Origin: an uncultured Schlesneria sp.
GTDB taxonomy: Bacteria > Planctomycetota > Planctomycetia > Planctomycetales > Planctomycetaceae
Direction of reading: 5' to 3'
DNA length: 64,000 bases
NCBI GenBank assembly: GCA_903840265.1
Contig: CAIMFH010000109.1
Location: 62,001 to 126,000 of the forward strand
A program made the translations under genes and the position numbers. The notes beneath the pieces were generated by a model. It saw only the letters and a list, made by a program, of their open reading frames with translations, did not search any database and was not told where the DNA came from. Shown here one piece after another: positions 1 to 9,738 of this stretch (positions within the stretch are counted from its first letter, which is position 1; each line of letters begins with the position of its first letter).

Positions 1-320
1 GGAAGGTACTTCACTGCGTTTGCGAACTGACAATGGTTTCTAAGTAGCAGCTAGACCCACTCTGCTCCTCGGTTACAACCGCCAGTACACCCACCGCAAA
101 TCTCTGAGGCAACTTCCGTCGAGGATTCTTTATTGCCACTCTGTGGCGAGAGACATGATCACTGGATGTGCGTTTCCCACAGCGCCAGTCAGTGCCTCGT
201 GTTTCTGATAGTGTGCAGGATGCTTACGCCCTCACGGATGGGGGCGCTTTGCTCATCTTGCGCTTGGAGCCGGGTACTATAGACCCTCAAACTTAAATCT
301 GACGACGATGTGGCAGCGCA
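1..320. other. Intergenic, no gene recognised
   Basis: No convincing coding frame was seen. The only structure noted is a small hairpin-like stretch near 230-247 (CGCCC ... GGGGCG) that could belong to a transcript ending to the left of the window. A short open frame on minus (277-546) is an out-of-frame shadow of the QueD-like gene. Confidence 0.5.
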
Positions 321-725
321 TTAGCGATCTGAGTAGCTTGCGTACGATTTGAAAGTTTCCCAGAGGGCAACTTCTCGTACGGGCAGTCGATGCGACTTGG
401 CGAAGTCGAAGATCAGCTTCGCGATGTTTTCCGCCGTCGGATTCGCATCGACCAGAAACATTGGCTCGCCTTGCTCTTGCAGCAACGGCACAATGGGATC
501 GGCTTCGTTCAGGATCATTCGATGATCCAGATTGGCATCGATCCAACCCGAGACATGTCGCTTGATATCAGAGAAATCAACCAGCATTCCTCGATGATCC
601 AACTCACTTGCTTCCAGCACAATCACGGCTTTTCCGTTGTGTCCATGCAGATGCTTGCACTTGCCATCATAGTTCAGCAGCCGGTGGCCGTAGCAAAACT
701 CGATTTCCTGCGTCACACGGAACAT
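321..725 (-). CDS. queD: 6-pyruvoyl-tetrahydropterin synthase / QueD-like protein
   Basis: A 134-residue protein of the PTPS/QueD family, which converts dihydroneopterin triphosphate to a pterin or to 6-carboxytetrahydropterin in queuosine/7-deazaguanine synthesis. The N-terminus carries the zinc-binding histidine (CYGHRL) and the block GKCKHLHGHNG with catalytic Cys23 and two more zinc histidines. The later NLDHRMIL and PTAENIA segments also fit the family, and length is typical. The ATG at 725 has an AGGA six bases upstream. No other queuosine gene lies nearby, so whether it is QueD, PTPS or a PTPS-like paralogue cannot be decided from context. The family call is firm, the substrate less so. 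Confidence 0.85.
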   Translation of the reverse strand: MFRVTQEIEFCYGHRLLNYDGKCKHLHGHNGKAVIVLEASELDHRGMLVDFSDIKRHVSGWIDANLDHRMILNEADPIVPLLQEQGEPMFLVDANPTAENIAKLIFDFAKSHRLPVREVALWETFKSYASYSDR

Positions 726-1493
726 GGCGATCCTACCCCATCCTGGCCTGCGAATTGACAGTCATCTGCTCGGTCAGAATTCTAGAGCAGCCGCTGCCAG
801 CAAGCAATCACTGCTCTCAACAACGCAAGTGCGATGGCTGACAATCACTACAGCTTGAGAGATTCGAGATTCACGACTTCCGCACGCCAACCGCTTATCA
901 AACCGTGCCATAATCATCTATTTCAAAACACCTTATGACATTATGACCACATCAAACAGCAACCTCTCAACGACGCCGCTATCAGCCCTGAAACTTAATA
1001 GGTTCTTGACATTAACCCACAAATTCGGTGTAATTCCCGTGTTCGTCTCCGTCGATCTTCGTACGTAGCTTGCCGAATTCGCTGGGAGCAGGTGTTTCAC
1101 TTCGAACACTTGTTGAATTCAGTTTGTTATCGATCGATGGAAGCGGCTCGAAGTTTGGGTGTATTGGGATCGGCGGCTTAAGGCTGGCTGATCGGAGTGA
1201 ATCTGTAACGCGCGTCTCCATGGGGCTACACCTCAAACGGCAGATGGCAGCGCAGGATCTTCACTAATCAACGTTGTATTTCCGATAATTGGGACAGACA
1301 GGCTAGAGGGATCGATCAAATCGTCCTGAGGCCGGTGGTCTCGTATGTTGATATGCCACTGCTCTTGGTTGGTTGCGGAGTGCCTTCGGGTGGGACCGAA
1401 GTCGCTATGCAGTGGAATGGCAGGGACTGCCGTTGTGTGGGTCGCTGAACTTGGCGAGGTCAGATTCGCGAGTTCGGCTGTCAGGGTCAGGCT
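726..1493. other. 768-base non-coding gap
   Basis: Both strands contain only short open frames without family features. Part of it (about 850-1010) is more AT-rich than the surroundings and may hold promoters for the divergent queD and ketoacyl synthase genes, but no clear -35/-10 pair was fixed. Confidence 0.4.
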
Positions 1494-2783
1494 ATGACGG
1501 CTTGTTCCAGTTTGCCTCGTGTCGTCGTGACGGGTGTGGGCGTTGTCTCACCCATCGGGATCGGTACGGACTCGTTCTGGAAACGTCTTATTGCCGGAAG
1601 CACTGGCATAGACACCCTTTCCGCATTCTCTTCTGCCGGACTTCCTTCCAAACTGGCAGCCGAAGTTCGCGACTTCGACCCGCTTGAGCACATTTATCAT
1701 CGGAAGTTCCTGAAAGTCATGTCCCGTGACATCCAGCTGGGTGTTGCCGGTGCCTCCATGGCGATGAAAGATGCGGGGTTGTCCCGAGGTTCTGTTGACC
1801 CCGAGCGTTTGGGCGTTGAATTCGGTGCGGGTCACATTTCGACGACCCCCGAAGAACTCGCCGACGCCGCTCAACATCTGAACGATATCGCCGAAGGGGC
1901 AAATGTTGCTCAGTGGGCCGAAGATGGGCTGGGACAGATCGCCCCCCTCTGGCTGCTCAAGCAACTTCCGAACATGCCCGCCTGCCATGTTGCTATCGAG
2001 CACGATGCCCGCGGCCCGAATAATACGATTACCAGTTGTGAATCCTCGGCTCTGCTGGCATTGGCGGAAGGGGTCCGAGCCATCGAACGCGGTGCGGCCG
2101 ATGCGATGATCATTGGTGCCTGCAGCTCGTACATCCACCCGCTCGAAATCGCTCGCCTGAATCTGTACGAAAGCCTTTCCCGAGGTGAAACGCCGGCCGA
2201 AGCCTGCCGACCATTCGACCTGCATCGTGACGGAACGGTGGCCGGAGAAGGCGCGGCGGCATTCGTGATCGAACGTTATGAGCACGCCGTCAGTCGTGGT
2301 GCCACGATCTATTGCGAGATCCTTGGTGTCGGTGCTGGCTGTGACGGTCGCGATCCAAACAATCGATCCAGCGGCCTGGGCTTGGCTCGTGCGATTCAAA
2401 GTGCGCTGCGTCAGTCCAATTTGACACCGCGAGACCTGGGCCATATCAACGCCCATGGTAAGGGAACGCGACGAGACGACATCGCCGAAGCGAGAGCCTA
2501 CCAGACCGCTTTGGGGATGGTTGCCGAGTCGATTCCTGTGACGGCTCTGAAGAGTTATTTCGGCCATTTCGATGCCGGGGCTGGTGCTGTGGAATTGGCA
2601 GGCAGTTTGCTGGCCATGCGACACGGTCTTCTGCCGATGACGCTGAACTATCGCACACCAGACCCAATGTGCCCGCTGAACATCGTTCGTGGCGAGCCAT
2701 TGAAGATGACGAATGGAGTCGCATTGTCCGTCAACCGGACTCGCATGGGCCAAAGTGCCGCAGCCGTCATTCGCGCCATCTGA
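1494..2783 (+). CDS. Beta-ketoacyl-[acyl-carrier-protein] synthase (KAS II/FabF-like)
   Basis: A 429-residue thiolase-fold condensing enzyme. It opens with RVVVTGVGVVSPIG, typical of FabF-type synthases. The catalytic triad is visible: Cys182 in NTITSCESSALL, His321 in INAHGKGT and His358 in KSYFGHFDAGAG. The usual HGT-S-T block after the first histidine reads HGKGTRRDD, a divergence from housekeeping FabF. No acyl carrier protein, malonyl transferase or other fatty acid gene is adjacent, so this may be a specialised paralogue (secondary lipid or polyketide-like) rather than the main elongation enzyme. An AGGG lies about seven bases before the ATG. A MotA/TolQ/ExbB gene follows after about 150 bases on the same strand. 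Confidence 0.88.
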   Translation: MTACSSLPRVVVTGVGVVSPIGIGTDSFWKRLIAGSTGIDTLSAFSSAGLPSKLAAEVRDFDPLEHIYHRKFLKVMSRDIQLGVAGASMAMKDAGLSRGSVDPERLGVEFGAGHISTTPEELADAAQHLNDIAEGANVAQWAEDGLGQIAPLWLLKQLPNMPACHVAIEHDARGPNNTITSCESSALLALAEGVRAIERGAADAMIIGACSSYIHPLEIARLNLYESLSRGETPAEACRPFDLHRDGTVAGEGAAAFVIERYEHAVSRGATIYCEILGVGAGCDGRDPNNRSSGLGLARAIQSALRQSNLTPRDLGHINAHGKGTRRDDIAEARAYQTALGMVAESIPVTALKSYFGHFDAGAGAVELAGSLLAMRHGLLPMTLNYRTPDPMCPLNIVRGEPLKMTNGVALSVNRTRMGQSAAAVIRAI

Positions 2784-2929
2784 TTCGGACCACGACTGGG
2801 CTTCTCTGTCTTCGTCGAGACGCCTTAGGTCGGTCAGCCCTGACGGATTTACCAGATTCGGCTACAATGGGGCGCGAACCGCCTGTGGCATTGATGCCAC
2901 GAGCCTTTTCTGGAAGAGATGGAGCGACG

Positions 2930-3811
2930 ATGACTCGCAGATCCCACGGCAATCCGAGCGTCCCTTTTCCTCGACGCGCGATCATTCAAATTGTCACAAC
3001 GCTCACCGTCGTGATCGCCTTCAGTGTGATGCTGAATCGTGTTCCCGCGCAATCAACTCCTTCGCCGGACCCCATAGCGACACCTGCTGCGAAGCCGGTA
3101 AAGTCGGTCCCAAAGGGAATCCCTCGCGAGCCGATTGAAGTCATCTTCGCCTTGGGGCCATTCCTGTACCCGCTCGCGTTGACATCGTTTATCGTTGTCT
3201 GGTTCTCAATCGAGCGACTCGTTGTCTTACGACGAGGCCGCGTGATCCCACGCCCTTTCGTGCGCCGCTTCTTCGAACATCTTGAAGAAGGAAAGCTCGA
3301 TCAAAAATCGGCGTTGAAGTTGTGCGAAGAGAACGGCAGTCCCATCGCGACCGTCTTTGCTCACGGAATCCGCAAATGGGGTAAGAGTAGCGTTGAAGTC
3401 GAGCAGGCCATCATCGACGGTGGCGATCGCCAAGTCAGTCAGTTGCGTAAGCACTTGCGAGTCCTCAACGGGGCTTCCACCGTGGCGCCGCTGTTGGGAC
3501 TTCTTGGCACAATCGTCGGGATGATTGAATCGTTCAACACGATTGCCACCAAGGCCGCGATGGGAAAGTCAGAAGAGTTGGCTTCCGGGATCGGCTTGGC
3601 ACTGCTGACGACTGCAGCGGGGTTGATGATCTCGATTCCGGCTCTGGTGATGTATATGTACTTCTCGGGTCGCGTGGATGCACTGGTGATCGAAATGGAC
3701 GGGCTCTCTCAAGATCTCGTCGACATGATCTCCGCGGAGGGACTGGCCGAGCAAGCTCGCACACCTCGGACCCCACCTCCCAGCAAGCCTGAAACTCGCA
3801 AGGCCGTCTAG
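2930..3811 (+). CDS. MotA/TolQ/ExbB-family proton channel protein
   Basis: A 293-residue inner membrane protein with an N-terminal signal-like segment (about residues 15-38), a proline-rich linker, a membrane helix at about 68-88, and the C-terminal MotA/TolQ/ExbB domain. That domain carries the hallmark APLLGLLGTIVGMIESF followed by GIGLALLTTAAGLMISIPA. ExbB/TolQ partners use proton flow to energise outer-membrane processes. The longest open frame starts further upstream inside the synthase gene; the ATG at 2930 is preferred because GGAG precedes it at good spacing. No ExbD/TolR gene follows, so the partner must be elsewhere. Long N-terminal extensions of this kind occur in planctomycete ExbB-like proteins. 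Confidence 0.85.
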   Translation: MTRRSHGNPSVPFPRRAIIQIVTTLTVVIAFSVMLNRVPAQSTPSPDPIATPAAKPVKSVPKGIPREPIEVIFALGPFLYPLALTSFIVVWFSIERLVVLRRGRVIPRPFVRRFFEHLEEGKLDQKSALKLCEENGSPIATVFAHGIRKWGKSSVEVEQAIIDGGDRQVSQLRKHLRVLNGASTVAPLLGLLGTIVGMIESFNTIATKAAMGKSEELASGIGLALLTTAAGLMISIPALVMYMYFSGRVDALVIEMDGLSQDLVDMISAEGLAEQARTPRTPPPSKPETRKAV

Positions 3812-3872
3812 AGTGCATCCCAAGTAGCTGCGGCGTCCCGTGAGCAGAAATGCAATTGGTCTAACCCATGTT

Positions 3873-5426
3873 TCAACGCGACACGTCAGTGCGACCCGCA
3901 CTAGGCGGGTTAACCTCGTTTCTAATATCGGTCACACGCAGATTGGCATCATCGCTTCCCTGCAAGCGAATGATCACTCGGGATGTTCCTGGCGCTCCGC
4001 AGGCCCACACCTCGGCAATCCCAAGTTTGGTGAAGACCCTCGATAACGAATTCGGGTTGACGAATTTTCGCGCCATCGCCGCAGTCATTCCGACTGCCAC
4101 CGACCCGGACTCGATCGAATTCGCCAAAGGCGTCAAGCCAGGACTATCACCTTTCGACTTGATCCACGTTCCACCAGCATTCGCATAGCCCAGCGATCTC
4201 AACTTGTCCGTCACTTCAATAATCATCGGATCCAGCTTGTTGGCTTCGGCCAGCAGCGTCACTGCCTTACGTTCATCCTGAGCCAGCGACAGATATTCTT
4301 CAGCGAGTTGCAGCAGTCCCGCCGGACCTTCCTGTCGCGAACCCGACTCTCGAGCTTGCAGCCAGCGGGTCACTGCCAGCTTCGCCTGATCGGGCTGTTG
4401 TCGCGCACGAAAATCGGCCGCCAGCAGTTCGATCTCTGGTCTGGTTGCTGTGGCCGCTTGCTCCAGCCGCCACTTCATTCTCAGATCTCGATACTGGCCC
4501 GCCAGTGAGATCGCTTCCGGAACCTGCTGCTCCAGGCGATTCACGATCACGTCCGCATTGGAGCCATCTTTCGCAGCGTCATGCAGGATCGTCTTCAGCA
4601 ACACCGACATATAAAACAGACGCTGCAATTGCTGACGAACTTCTGGTGGAGAGTCGCGATAGACCAGCAACGCTTCCTTCTCGTAACGCTCTTTCAACTC
4701 GCCCGGAAACGCTGCCATTGGCTGAGTACACGCGGGATAGTCCTGCGCCAGTTTCGATGCCAGCTTGACCCACAGCTGCTGATTATCGGACTTCGCGGCC
4801 TGATCCCACAGGATACGATTCCCTTCGTGAATCAACTCCAAGCGTCGAGCGTCTGCCAACTTATACTGCGTGACTTTGTCGGCCAGTTGAAATCGGGCAG
4901 TCGCATCATCGGCGTCCATCGCGCGCCATTCCACCGTGATGCCACGATCGTAGGCCGTACGAGCTTTCTTAAGCAGTTCCGCGTCATCGTAAAACCGGCT
5001 TCGCTCCGATGTCCAATCACCTAGTGCATACCATTCCGCGGCCTTTGGATTCCGGAGCTTGGCGAAACGAGATTCGTATTGTTCGAGGTCGGTCTGGATC
5101 ACCTGAATTCGATCGGCATCCAGGAACAGTTTGCCATTCTCTTTGACCAACCGACCGGTGATCTCGACCGCTTTCTTTCCCTGCAGCGAACGAATGCTGG
5201 CGTCGCTCACGTGAACGGGAACTTCACACTTTGACAACCGCAATTGACCACCACCGCTCAGGGAAACACGGCCTTCAATTCGAATCGTCGCCCCGATCAT
5301 CTGGTCCCAGTCGGTCTTTCGATTCATGAACGCTTCCGTCGACCAGGCATTGTCAGCGGCATCGACAACGAGTGTCGGCAGCACCACGCACGTCAGCGCG
5401 AGAAGCATTGATCGGAGCCAGCTCAT
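3873..5426 (-). CDS. Exported hypothetical protein with helical C-terminal region
   Basis: A 517-residue protein starting with a Sec signal peptide (SWLRSMLLALTCVVLPTLVVDA). Residues about 40-120 look like a small beta-rich domain (IRIEGRVSLSGGGQLRLSKC ... VEITGRLVKENGKLFLDADRIQV) resembling an OB-type fold. The remainder is helical and TPR-like, with repeated EYLSLAQDERKAVTLL-style segments, ending in a short beta region. I recognise no named family. Its ATG overlaps the stop of the upstream gene by four bases (ATGA at 5423-5426), so the two are translationally coupled and probably act together in the periplasm or membrane. Confidence 0.7.
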   Translation of the reverse strand: MSWLRSMLLALTCVVLPTLVVDAADNAWSTEAFMNRKTDWDQMIGATIRIEGRVSLSGGGQLRLSKCEVPVHVSDASIRSLQGKKAVEITGRLVKENGKLFLDADRIQVIQTDLEQYESRFAKLRNPKAAEWYALGDWTSERSRFYDDAELLKKARTAYDRGITVEWRAMDADDATARFQLADKVTQYKLADARRLELIHEGNRILWDQAAKSDNQQLWVKLASKLAQDYPACTQPMAAFPGELKERYEKEALLVYRDSPPEVRQQLQRLFYMSVLLKTILHDAAKDGSNADVIVNRLEQQVPEAISLAGQYRDLRMKWRLEQAATATRPEIELLAADFRARQQPDQAKLAVTRWLQARESGSRQEGPAGLLQLAEEYLSLAQDERKAVTLLAEANKLDPMIIEVTDKLRSLGYANAGGTWIKSKGDSPGLTPLANSIESGSVAVGMTAAMARKFVNPNSLSRVFTKLGIAEVWACGAPGTSRVIIRLQGSDDANLRVTDIRNEVNPPSAGRTDVSR

Positions 5427-6514
5427 TTCGCGGTCTCCGATAGTTCCAGTTGACGCGTGATCAGATCACGAGTCGCTTGCAGCTGCTCTTCGCGAGTTTC
5501 GGCGTAGCCAAGCGATGTGTACGTCTCCAAAGTCGTCCAGAGAAACGCGGTCTTTCCGTTGAGGACCACCGTTGCGATCCCATCCTTGTCGGATGGCGGG
5601 CGGATCTCACTGAGTTGCGCGGCGAAGAGGACACGCGCGTCCCCCGCCGCCTGCGCTTCCAAGGCGGCCTCACGCACCAGTGCCGAATCGATTTCGACTC
5701 TGTATTTTCCATCGTCAAACAGCAGAGGCATATCGAGCACGCAGGGGCCATTTGCTTGTTCGGGCTCAATGATCACCGTGTCGAGTAGAACCCAACGATC
5801 GCGGTGCCTGGTCGCCAATTTCGACTTGCCTGCCACAGTGCCAGACTCTGCCAAGATCTCGAACAAGCCGGTATCCGACAATTCATTCCCGGCGACCGCT
5901 TCGCGGCAACGTCGACGGATGGTATTGGCTTCCGCATCCGTCCGGTGCAGCAAGTCGACTGCCTTGCGCGCCCGTGTCAGTTCGCGAGCGGCTGTCGCGA
6001 AATCACCTTCGTTCAAGGCTCGCATCCCTGCTTCATTCGCAGCCAGGACGTTCGCCTTGGCCGACTCAACACGACTGCGTTGCCACAATCCCCACAAGGT
6101 CAGCGATCCGACGATGGTAATGGCGACGACGATGGCCCGAAACGGCGTCACCAGCCGTGTTTCGGACTTCAGCAGGATCCCCTTGGGTTCCGGTGGTGGC
6201 GTCGACTTCTTGGCGGGCTCGGCGTGGCGACGATCCCGCTTGGTAGCGGTGGCGGTTGCGGTTGATTCGTCGTCCTCAACAGAGCTCTCTACAGCCGGTG
6301 GTTTCGGCTTTTTCGGGCGAACGCTCACCGGGTAGACGTTCGCTGGAAGAATAAAGACTTGCCTACCACAAAGGGAACACGACGGCCGCTGTGCGGCCAC
6401 GACTCGATCGCCAGCGACCGTGCCGCCACAATCACAGCGCACGTTGTAGGGCTCGGGAGGCGGGGGTGGCGGCTTCCGAAACCCCTCGGTCGCTCGACTT
6501 AGCCAATTCGCCAT
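5423..6514 (-). CDS. Membrane-anchored hypothetical protein with N-terminal zinc-ribbon-like motif
   Basis: About 363 residues from the ATG at 6514; a GTG at 6550 would add 12. Near the N-terminus are two Cys pairs, CDC-G and CSLCG, spaced like a zinc ribbon, followed by a proline/lysine-rich linker. A single membrane helix follows (about residues 125-142, AIVVAITIVGSLTLWGLW), then a helical stretch rich in Arg and Ala, and a C-terminal domain with beta-strand character. The design (cytoplasmic zinc ribbon, one helix, external domain) is frequent in planctomycetes. It overlaps the downstream exported gene by four bases. Function unknown. Confidence 0.65.
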   Translation of the reverse strand: MANWLSRATEGFRKPPPPPPEPYNVRCDCGGTVAGDRVVAAQRPSCSLCGRQVFILPANVYPVSVRPKKPKPPAVESSVEDDESTATATATKRDRRHAEPAKKSTPPPEPKGILLKSETRLVTPFRAIVVAITIVGSLTLWGLWQRSRVESAKANVLAANEAGMRALNEGDFATAARELTRARKAVDLLHRTDAEANTIRRRCREAVAGNELSDTGLFEILAESGTVAGKSKLATRHRDRWVLLDTVIIEPEQANGPCVLDMPLLFDDGKYRVEIDSALVREAALEAQAAGDARVLFAAQLSEIRPPSDKDGIATVVLNGKTAFLWTTLETYTSLGYAETREEQLQATRDLITRQLELSETAK

Positions 6515-6665
6515 GTTTCGCGCCGACCATGAGGAAGAGAAATGCCACACCAGAATCCGACCACCGAATTATGCGACGCCGTCCGATAGCGGTCAATCAG
6601 CGGTTGTTGAACAACAGATATCCAGCATCTTCACCATCAAACGGCTCTTGTCAAAATCGGATCAT

Positions 6666-7886
6666 CTATTCTGGTAGTGGCAGAATGGATGGCCCATTAA
6701 AGACGCTGTTCTCCATCTTTTCGAATTCGCGCTGTCTGGCAATGATCTCCGCGACATTTTCGGGAGTAATTGCTAGTTTTGCGCCGCCGACCGGCCGTCG
6801 GAAACTAACACCTTCGAACCGAATCTCGGTCCAGTTTGGGATCGCATTCAAATGAATGAGGGCATTCGGAGTCGTGCCACAACGATCGACGTGGATTTCG
6901 GTCAACGACGTGCTTTGGCTGAGCGACCTCAACCCCTCATCTGTCAGATCTGGCAGGCTGCTCAGCCACAACTGTTGGAGATTCGGCAGTTGAGCGACAA
7001 ATGCGACATCCGTGATCTTGCCACCATAGATAGACACACGGCGCAATTGCGGCAGTTTCGCAATCGCAGCTTGTGACTGATCATCGATCCCCGTCCATTG
7101 CAATTCCAACTCGGTCAGCGATTGAGGCAGCTGTTGTCCGTCGGCAAAGTGGAGGCGAACCTCTGGACCTTCAACATCCAAGCTCTGCAACTGTGATGCC
7201 TGGCTGAACTGGATGAGGTTCTCATCGGTCACTCCATCGCCCGTAAGACTGATTTCGTGGGCTGCGGGCGATTGCGACAACGCCACCACGTCCGCCTGGC
7301 TTGCCCCCCACAACGTGACGTTCAACGTTTCCAAGGCGGGCAGGTCCTTCAGCCACGACCAATCGTTCTCACGCGACTGCCGCTCGAATTGTCCAAAACT
7401 GACGAACTTGAGGCTCTTCATTCTCGATAGGCAGGTGGCGTCCTCATGGCTGATCACTGGCAATCGAAACTGGAGCGTTTGTGGGTCATGCCGATCGGCG
7501 ATCACCTTGAGGGCTATCTGCGGGAGGTCTCGGTTGTGAATGGTAATACTCTGCAGCCCGGAACTCGCCTGAAGAACTTCGACGATCTTCGCATCGGTGG
7601 TATCGCGCTCTTGAACAAGCAACTCAGTCGGACGGAAGAACAACGCCATCTCGGTGTCGACACCAATCAAACGCTCCAAGCTGATGAACCACCGCCTTTG
7701 CCAGGTGATGACGGGATTCTGTTCGCGAAGATTGGTCTGCTGCGTCATGATCATCAGCCGCCGGTTCGACAAATACTGACTGCCGATCAACGTGATCACA
7801 GTCAGCATCAGCGCACAGCAGCCAACCCACGTCAGGCGACCGATAAATCGTAGCCAAGTCCGGCGTTGGTTCTCATCGTCGGGCAT
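6666..7886 (-). CDS. Membrane-anchored leucine-rich-repeat-like protein
   Basis: A 406-residue protein with one N-terminal membrane helix (about residues 12-32, LTWVGCCALMLTVITLIGSQ) and an external region. From about residue 160 the external part shows irregular leucine-rich repeats of 22-26 residues (LPALETLNVTLW, LTELELQWTGI, LPQLRRVSIYGGKI, LPNLQQLWLSSLPDL, SLTEIHVDRC). Such proteins usually mediate protein contacts; no enzyme motif is seen. The ATG at 7886 has GAGGTG seven bases upstream. It is encoded upstream of, and on the same strand as, the zinc-ribbon protein pair, with a gap of about 150 bases. Confidence 0.7.
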   Translation of the reverse strand: MPDDENQRRTWLRFIGRLTWVGCCALMLTVITLIGSQYLSNRRLMIMTQQTNLREQNPVITWQRRWFISLERLIGVDTEMALFFRPTELLVQERDTTDAKIVEVLQASSGLQSITIHNRDLPQIALKVIADRHDPQTLQFRLPVISHEDATCLSRMKSLKFVSFGQFERQSRENDWSWLKDLPALETLNVTLWGASQADVVALSQSPAAHEISLTGDGVTDENLIQFSQASQLQSLDVEGPEVRLHFADGQQLPQSLTELELQWTGIDDQSQAAIAKLPQLRRVSIYGGKITDVAFVAQLPNLQQLWLSSLPDLTDEGLRSLSQSTSLTEIHVDRCGTTPNALIHLNAIPNWTEIRFEGVSFRRPVGGAKLAITPENVAEIIARQREFEKMENSVFNGPSILPLPE

Positions 7887-8223
7887 CACTCACACCTCGG
7901 AGTCCTGAAAACCGGGAATGTCTTGCGTTTTCGATTCGAGTGAGGTGATGCCGTTCAAGCGACCCGACAAGGCGAGGGAGGCTCAGAGCGAAGAGCAAGA
8001 GATCGAAGGGCATCATTTACGATGCAGCGAAAGCGAGCAAGTGTCGTCGTCAATGACCAGACGAAATGATAACGCTCTTTCTCTTAACACTTCAAGTACT
8101 GATGCTCCTTGGCCACCAAGCTCGACGCAACTGCCTGGGGTCTCGTGATGGAGTCTTCGAGATTGCCGCATCACAAGTAAGAGCCGGCGGCTTGCACCGC
8201 GCCGCCCGGAAAGACTGCGCGCG
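7887..8223. other. Gap between LRR gene and motE
   Basis: About 337 bases with no supported gene. It lies upstream of the LRR-like gene and downstream of the flagellar minus-strand operon, so it should hold that operon's terminator and the LRR promoter, but no strong hairpin with a T tract was identified. Confidence 0.4.
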
Positions 8224-9264
8224 TCATTCGGCGGCTGGTTTTTCTGCCGCCTTCAGTCGCTTCAATCGATCAGTCAGATCCGCGGCGAGTGCGGCGTTGG
8301 TGTCCGAAATGATCGCCAGCACTTTGGCGGCTTGCCGCTCCTTCATGGCATTCATCAATGCAACGACCGCTTCGGTCCGTTTATTCTTGACCAGTTGCTC
8401 GAAGACCTTCGCGACACTGTCCGCAGGCATGCCGTCGAAGACGGCCGCCATCTTCTTGATGTTGAGATTGTCTTCGGGGGTACCAGCGGTGCTATTGGTG
8501 CGCGGACTTTCTTCCGGCGTCGGAGTGGTGGACTTTTCTAACTGCTTGCGCAGCTTGTCACGTTCTTCCACCGCAGCGCGAACAGCGGCGTCTGCCGCGC
8601 GACGAGCCTCTTCCACATCCTTCTTGATCGAGGCTCGCTCAGTTTCGACAATCTGGAATTCGGCGTCGACCGCTTCTCGAGACTCTTTCAATTCATTGGC
8701 CAGCCGCTGGCGAATCTTCAGTGTCTGCGCCTGCTCGGCACGGAGGTCTTCGAAGATCAACTGCATTGCATCCTGCCGTTCGGCCAGTCGGCGTTCGGTC
8801 TCGGTCGCCAGACGGGCTCGATCTCGCAGCAGATTGATCAAAGCCCCGGCTTCATCTCCTTCAGGAGTGTAGGGGGGGCGTACCGCGACTCGTGCTTCAG
8901 GAGACGCGGGTGCGTCCTTGCCAGCATCTCCGTGTCCCGGCTCGACATCCGCTATCGGAGGACGCTTCGAGGCAGCCTGCGGACCTCGTGGTGCTTCCGC
9001 CGCGGCGAGGGGGTTCTCTTCCGGTGCGGTTGGTTTCTTGTCGTCAGCTGCTTCGTGTTTTGGCTGATCTTCAGTTGTTTTTGCGTCGGCAGCCTTGGCG
9101 TCTGACGGAGCGGCTTCGTCATGAGCAGTTGCTGCGGCGACTGGGGGTTGTCCGTCAGCCGCGGCGATGGTTGGTGCCGCTTGCTTCTGGGTGAAGATGG
9201 TCGCTGCCGCCGAGATCCCTCCGAAGATGAGGGCGACGACAACGAGTTGAATCAGCGTCTTCAT
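8224..9264 (-). CDS. MotE-like flagellar protein (MgtE-N-type C-terminal domain)
   Basis: A 346-residue protein with one N-terminal membrane helix (residues 5-24), a long Ala/Pro/Glu-rich linker, and a coiled coil at about 130-245 (RLATETERRLAERQ ... VEERDKLRKQLEKS). The C-terminus (about 270-340) carries the motif NIKKMAAVFDGMPADSVAKV ... ALMNAMKERQAAKVLAIIS. This is the MgtE intracellular N-domain-like module found in MotE/FlaE proteins, which help stabilise the flagellar motor or export gate. It lies 18 bases after fliJ in the fliH-fliI-fliJ order, where MotE often sits. An AGGA lies ten bases before the ATG. It is longer than typical MotE because of the linker. Confidence 0.75.
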   Translation of the reverse strand: MKTLIQLVVVALIFGGISAAATIFTQKQAAPTIAAADGQPPVAAATAHDEAAPSDAKAADAKTTEDQPKHEAADDKKPTAPEENPLAAAEAPRGPQAASKRPPIADVEPGHGDAGKDAPASPEARVAVRPPYTPEGDEAGALINLLRDRARLATETERRLAERQDAMQLIFEDLRAEQAQTLKIRQRLANELKESREAVDAEFQIVETERASIKKDVEEARRAADAAVRAAVEERDKLRKQLEKSTTPTPEESPRTNSTAGTPEDNLNIKKMAAVFDGMPADSVAKVFEQLVKNKRTEAVVALMNAMKERQAAKVLAIISDTNAALAADLTDRLKRLKAAEKPAAE

Positions 9265-9282
9265 TGCGGACGATCCTCACGG

Positions 9283-9738
9283 TTATGCCGTGGCGTCTGC
9301 ATCTCGCATCGACCATTGCCGCATGACCACTTCGTCAAGAGCGATTTGTTGTTGGTAGGCGATTCCGTCCTGATACTCTTCAAACTGCTGGGCGCGCAAA
9401 TGCAACAGGCCTTCCACATCCTTCTCGATTTGCATGCAGACTTGATTTGCTTCTCGTAAACGGACCTCTGTCTTCTGCAGTTTTTCCTGCGCAGCCGTTA
9501 AAGTCCGACCCAGCGCCTGCAGGTGGGCACCCATCGACTTGCGGGCCGCCACGTCGATCAAACCGCCGATTTTCTCGGGCAATTGGCAGGCTCGTTCGAT
9601 CTGCTTGTGAATCGAATCCACCTCCGCAAATGCCGCCTCGCGCTGCGAGACCGCTTGCTGTAGCAAGACTTCCGCCTGCTTCTTTTTCTGCTGATGATAC
9701 CACAACAGGCGTTGCAGTCGGAATTCAAACTTCTTCAC
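9283..9738 (-). CDS. fliJ: Flagellar export chaperone FliJ
   Basis: A 151-residue, almost wholly coiled-coil protein. It starts VKKFEFRLQRLLWYHQQ, the classical FliJ N-terminus, continues with KKKQAEVLLQQAVSQREAAF, and matches FliJ in length. FliJ is the stalk-like component that links the FliI ATPase to the export gate. I chose the GTG at 9738 because AGGA lies eight bases upstream and the family N-terminus begins there; the frame stays open to a TTG at 9759. It is separated from fliI by a 309-base palindrome-rich gap, unusual within a flagellar operon. Confidence 0.85.
   Translation of the reverse strand: MKKFEFRLQRLLWYHQQKKKQAEVLLQQAVSQREAAFAEVDSIHKQIERACQLPEKIGGLIDVAARKSMGAHLQALGRTLTAAQEKLQKTEVRLREANQVCMQIEKDVEGLLHLRAQQFEEYQDGIAYQQQIALDEVVMRQWSMRDADATA

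Noticed and set aside
1548-2753. Long minus-strand open frame (401 codons) opposite the ketoacyl synthase
   Set aside because: It is an antisense shadow of a clearly coding gene; its translation has no domain features and is rich in Arg/Gln/His as expected from reverse reading of GC-rich codons.
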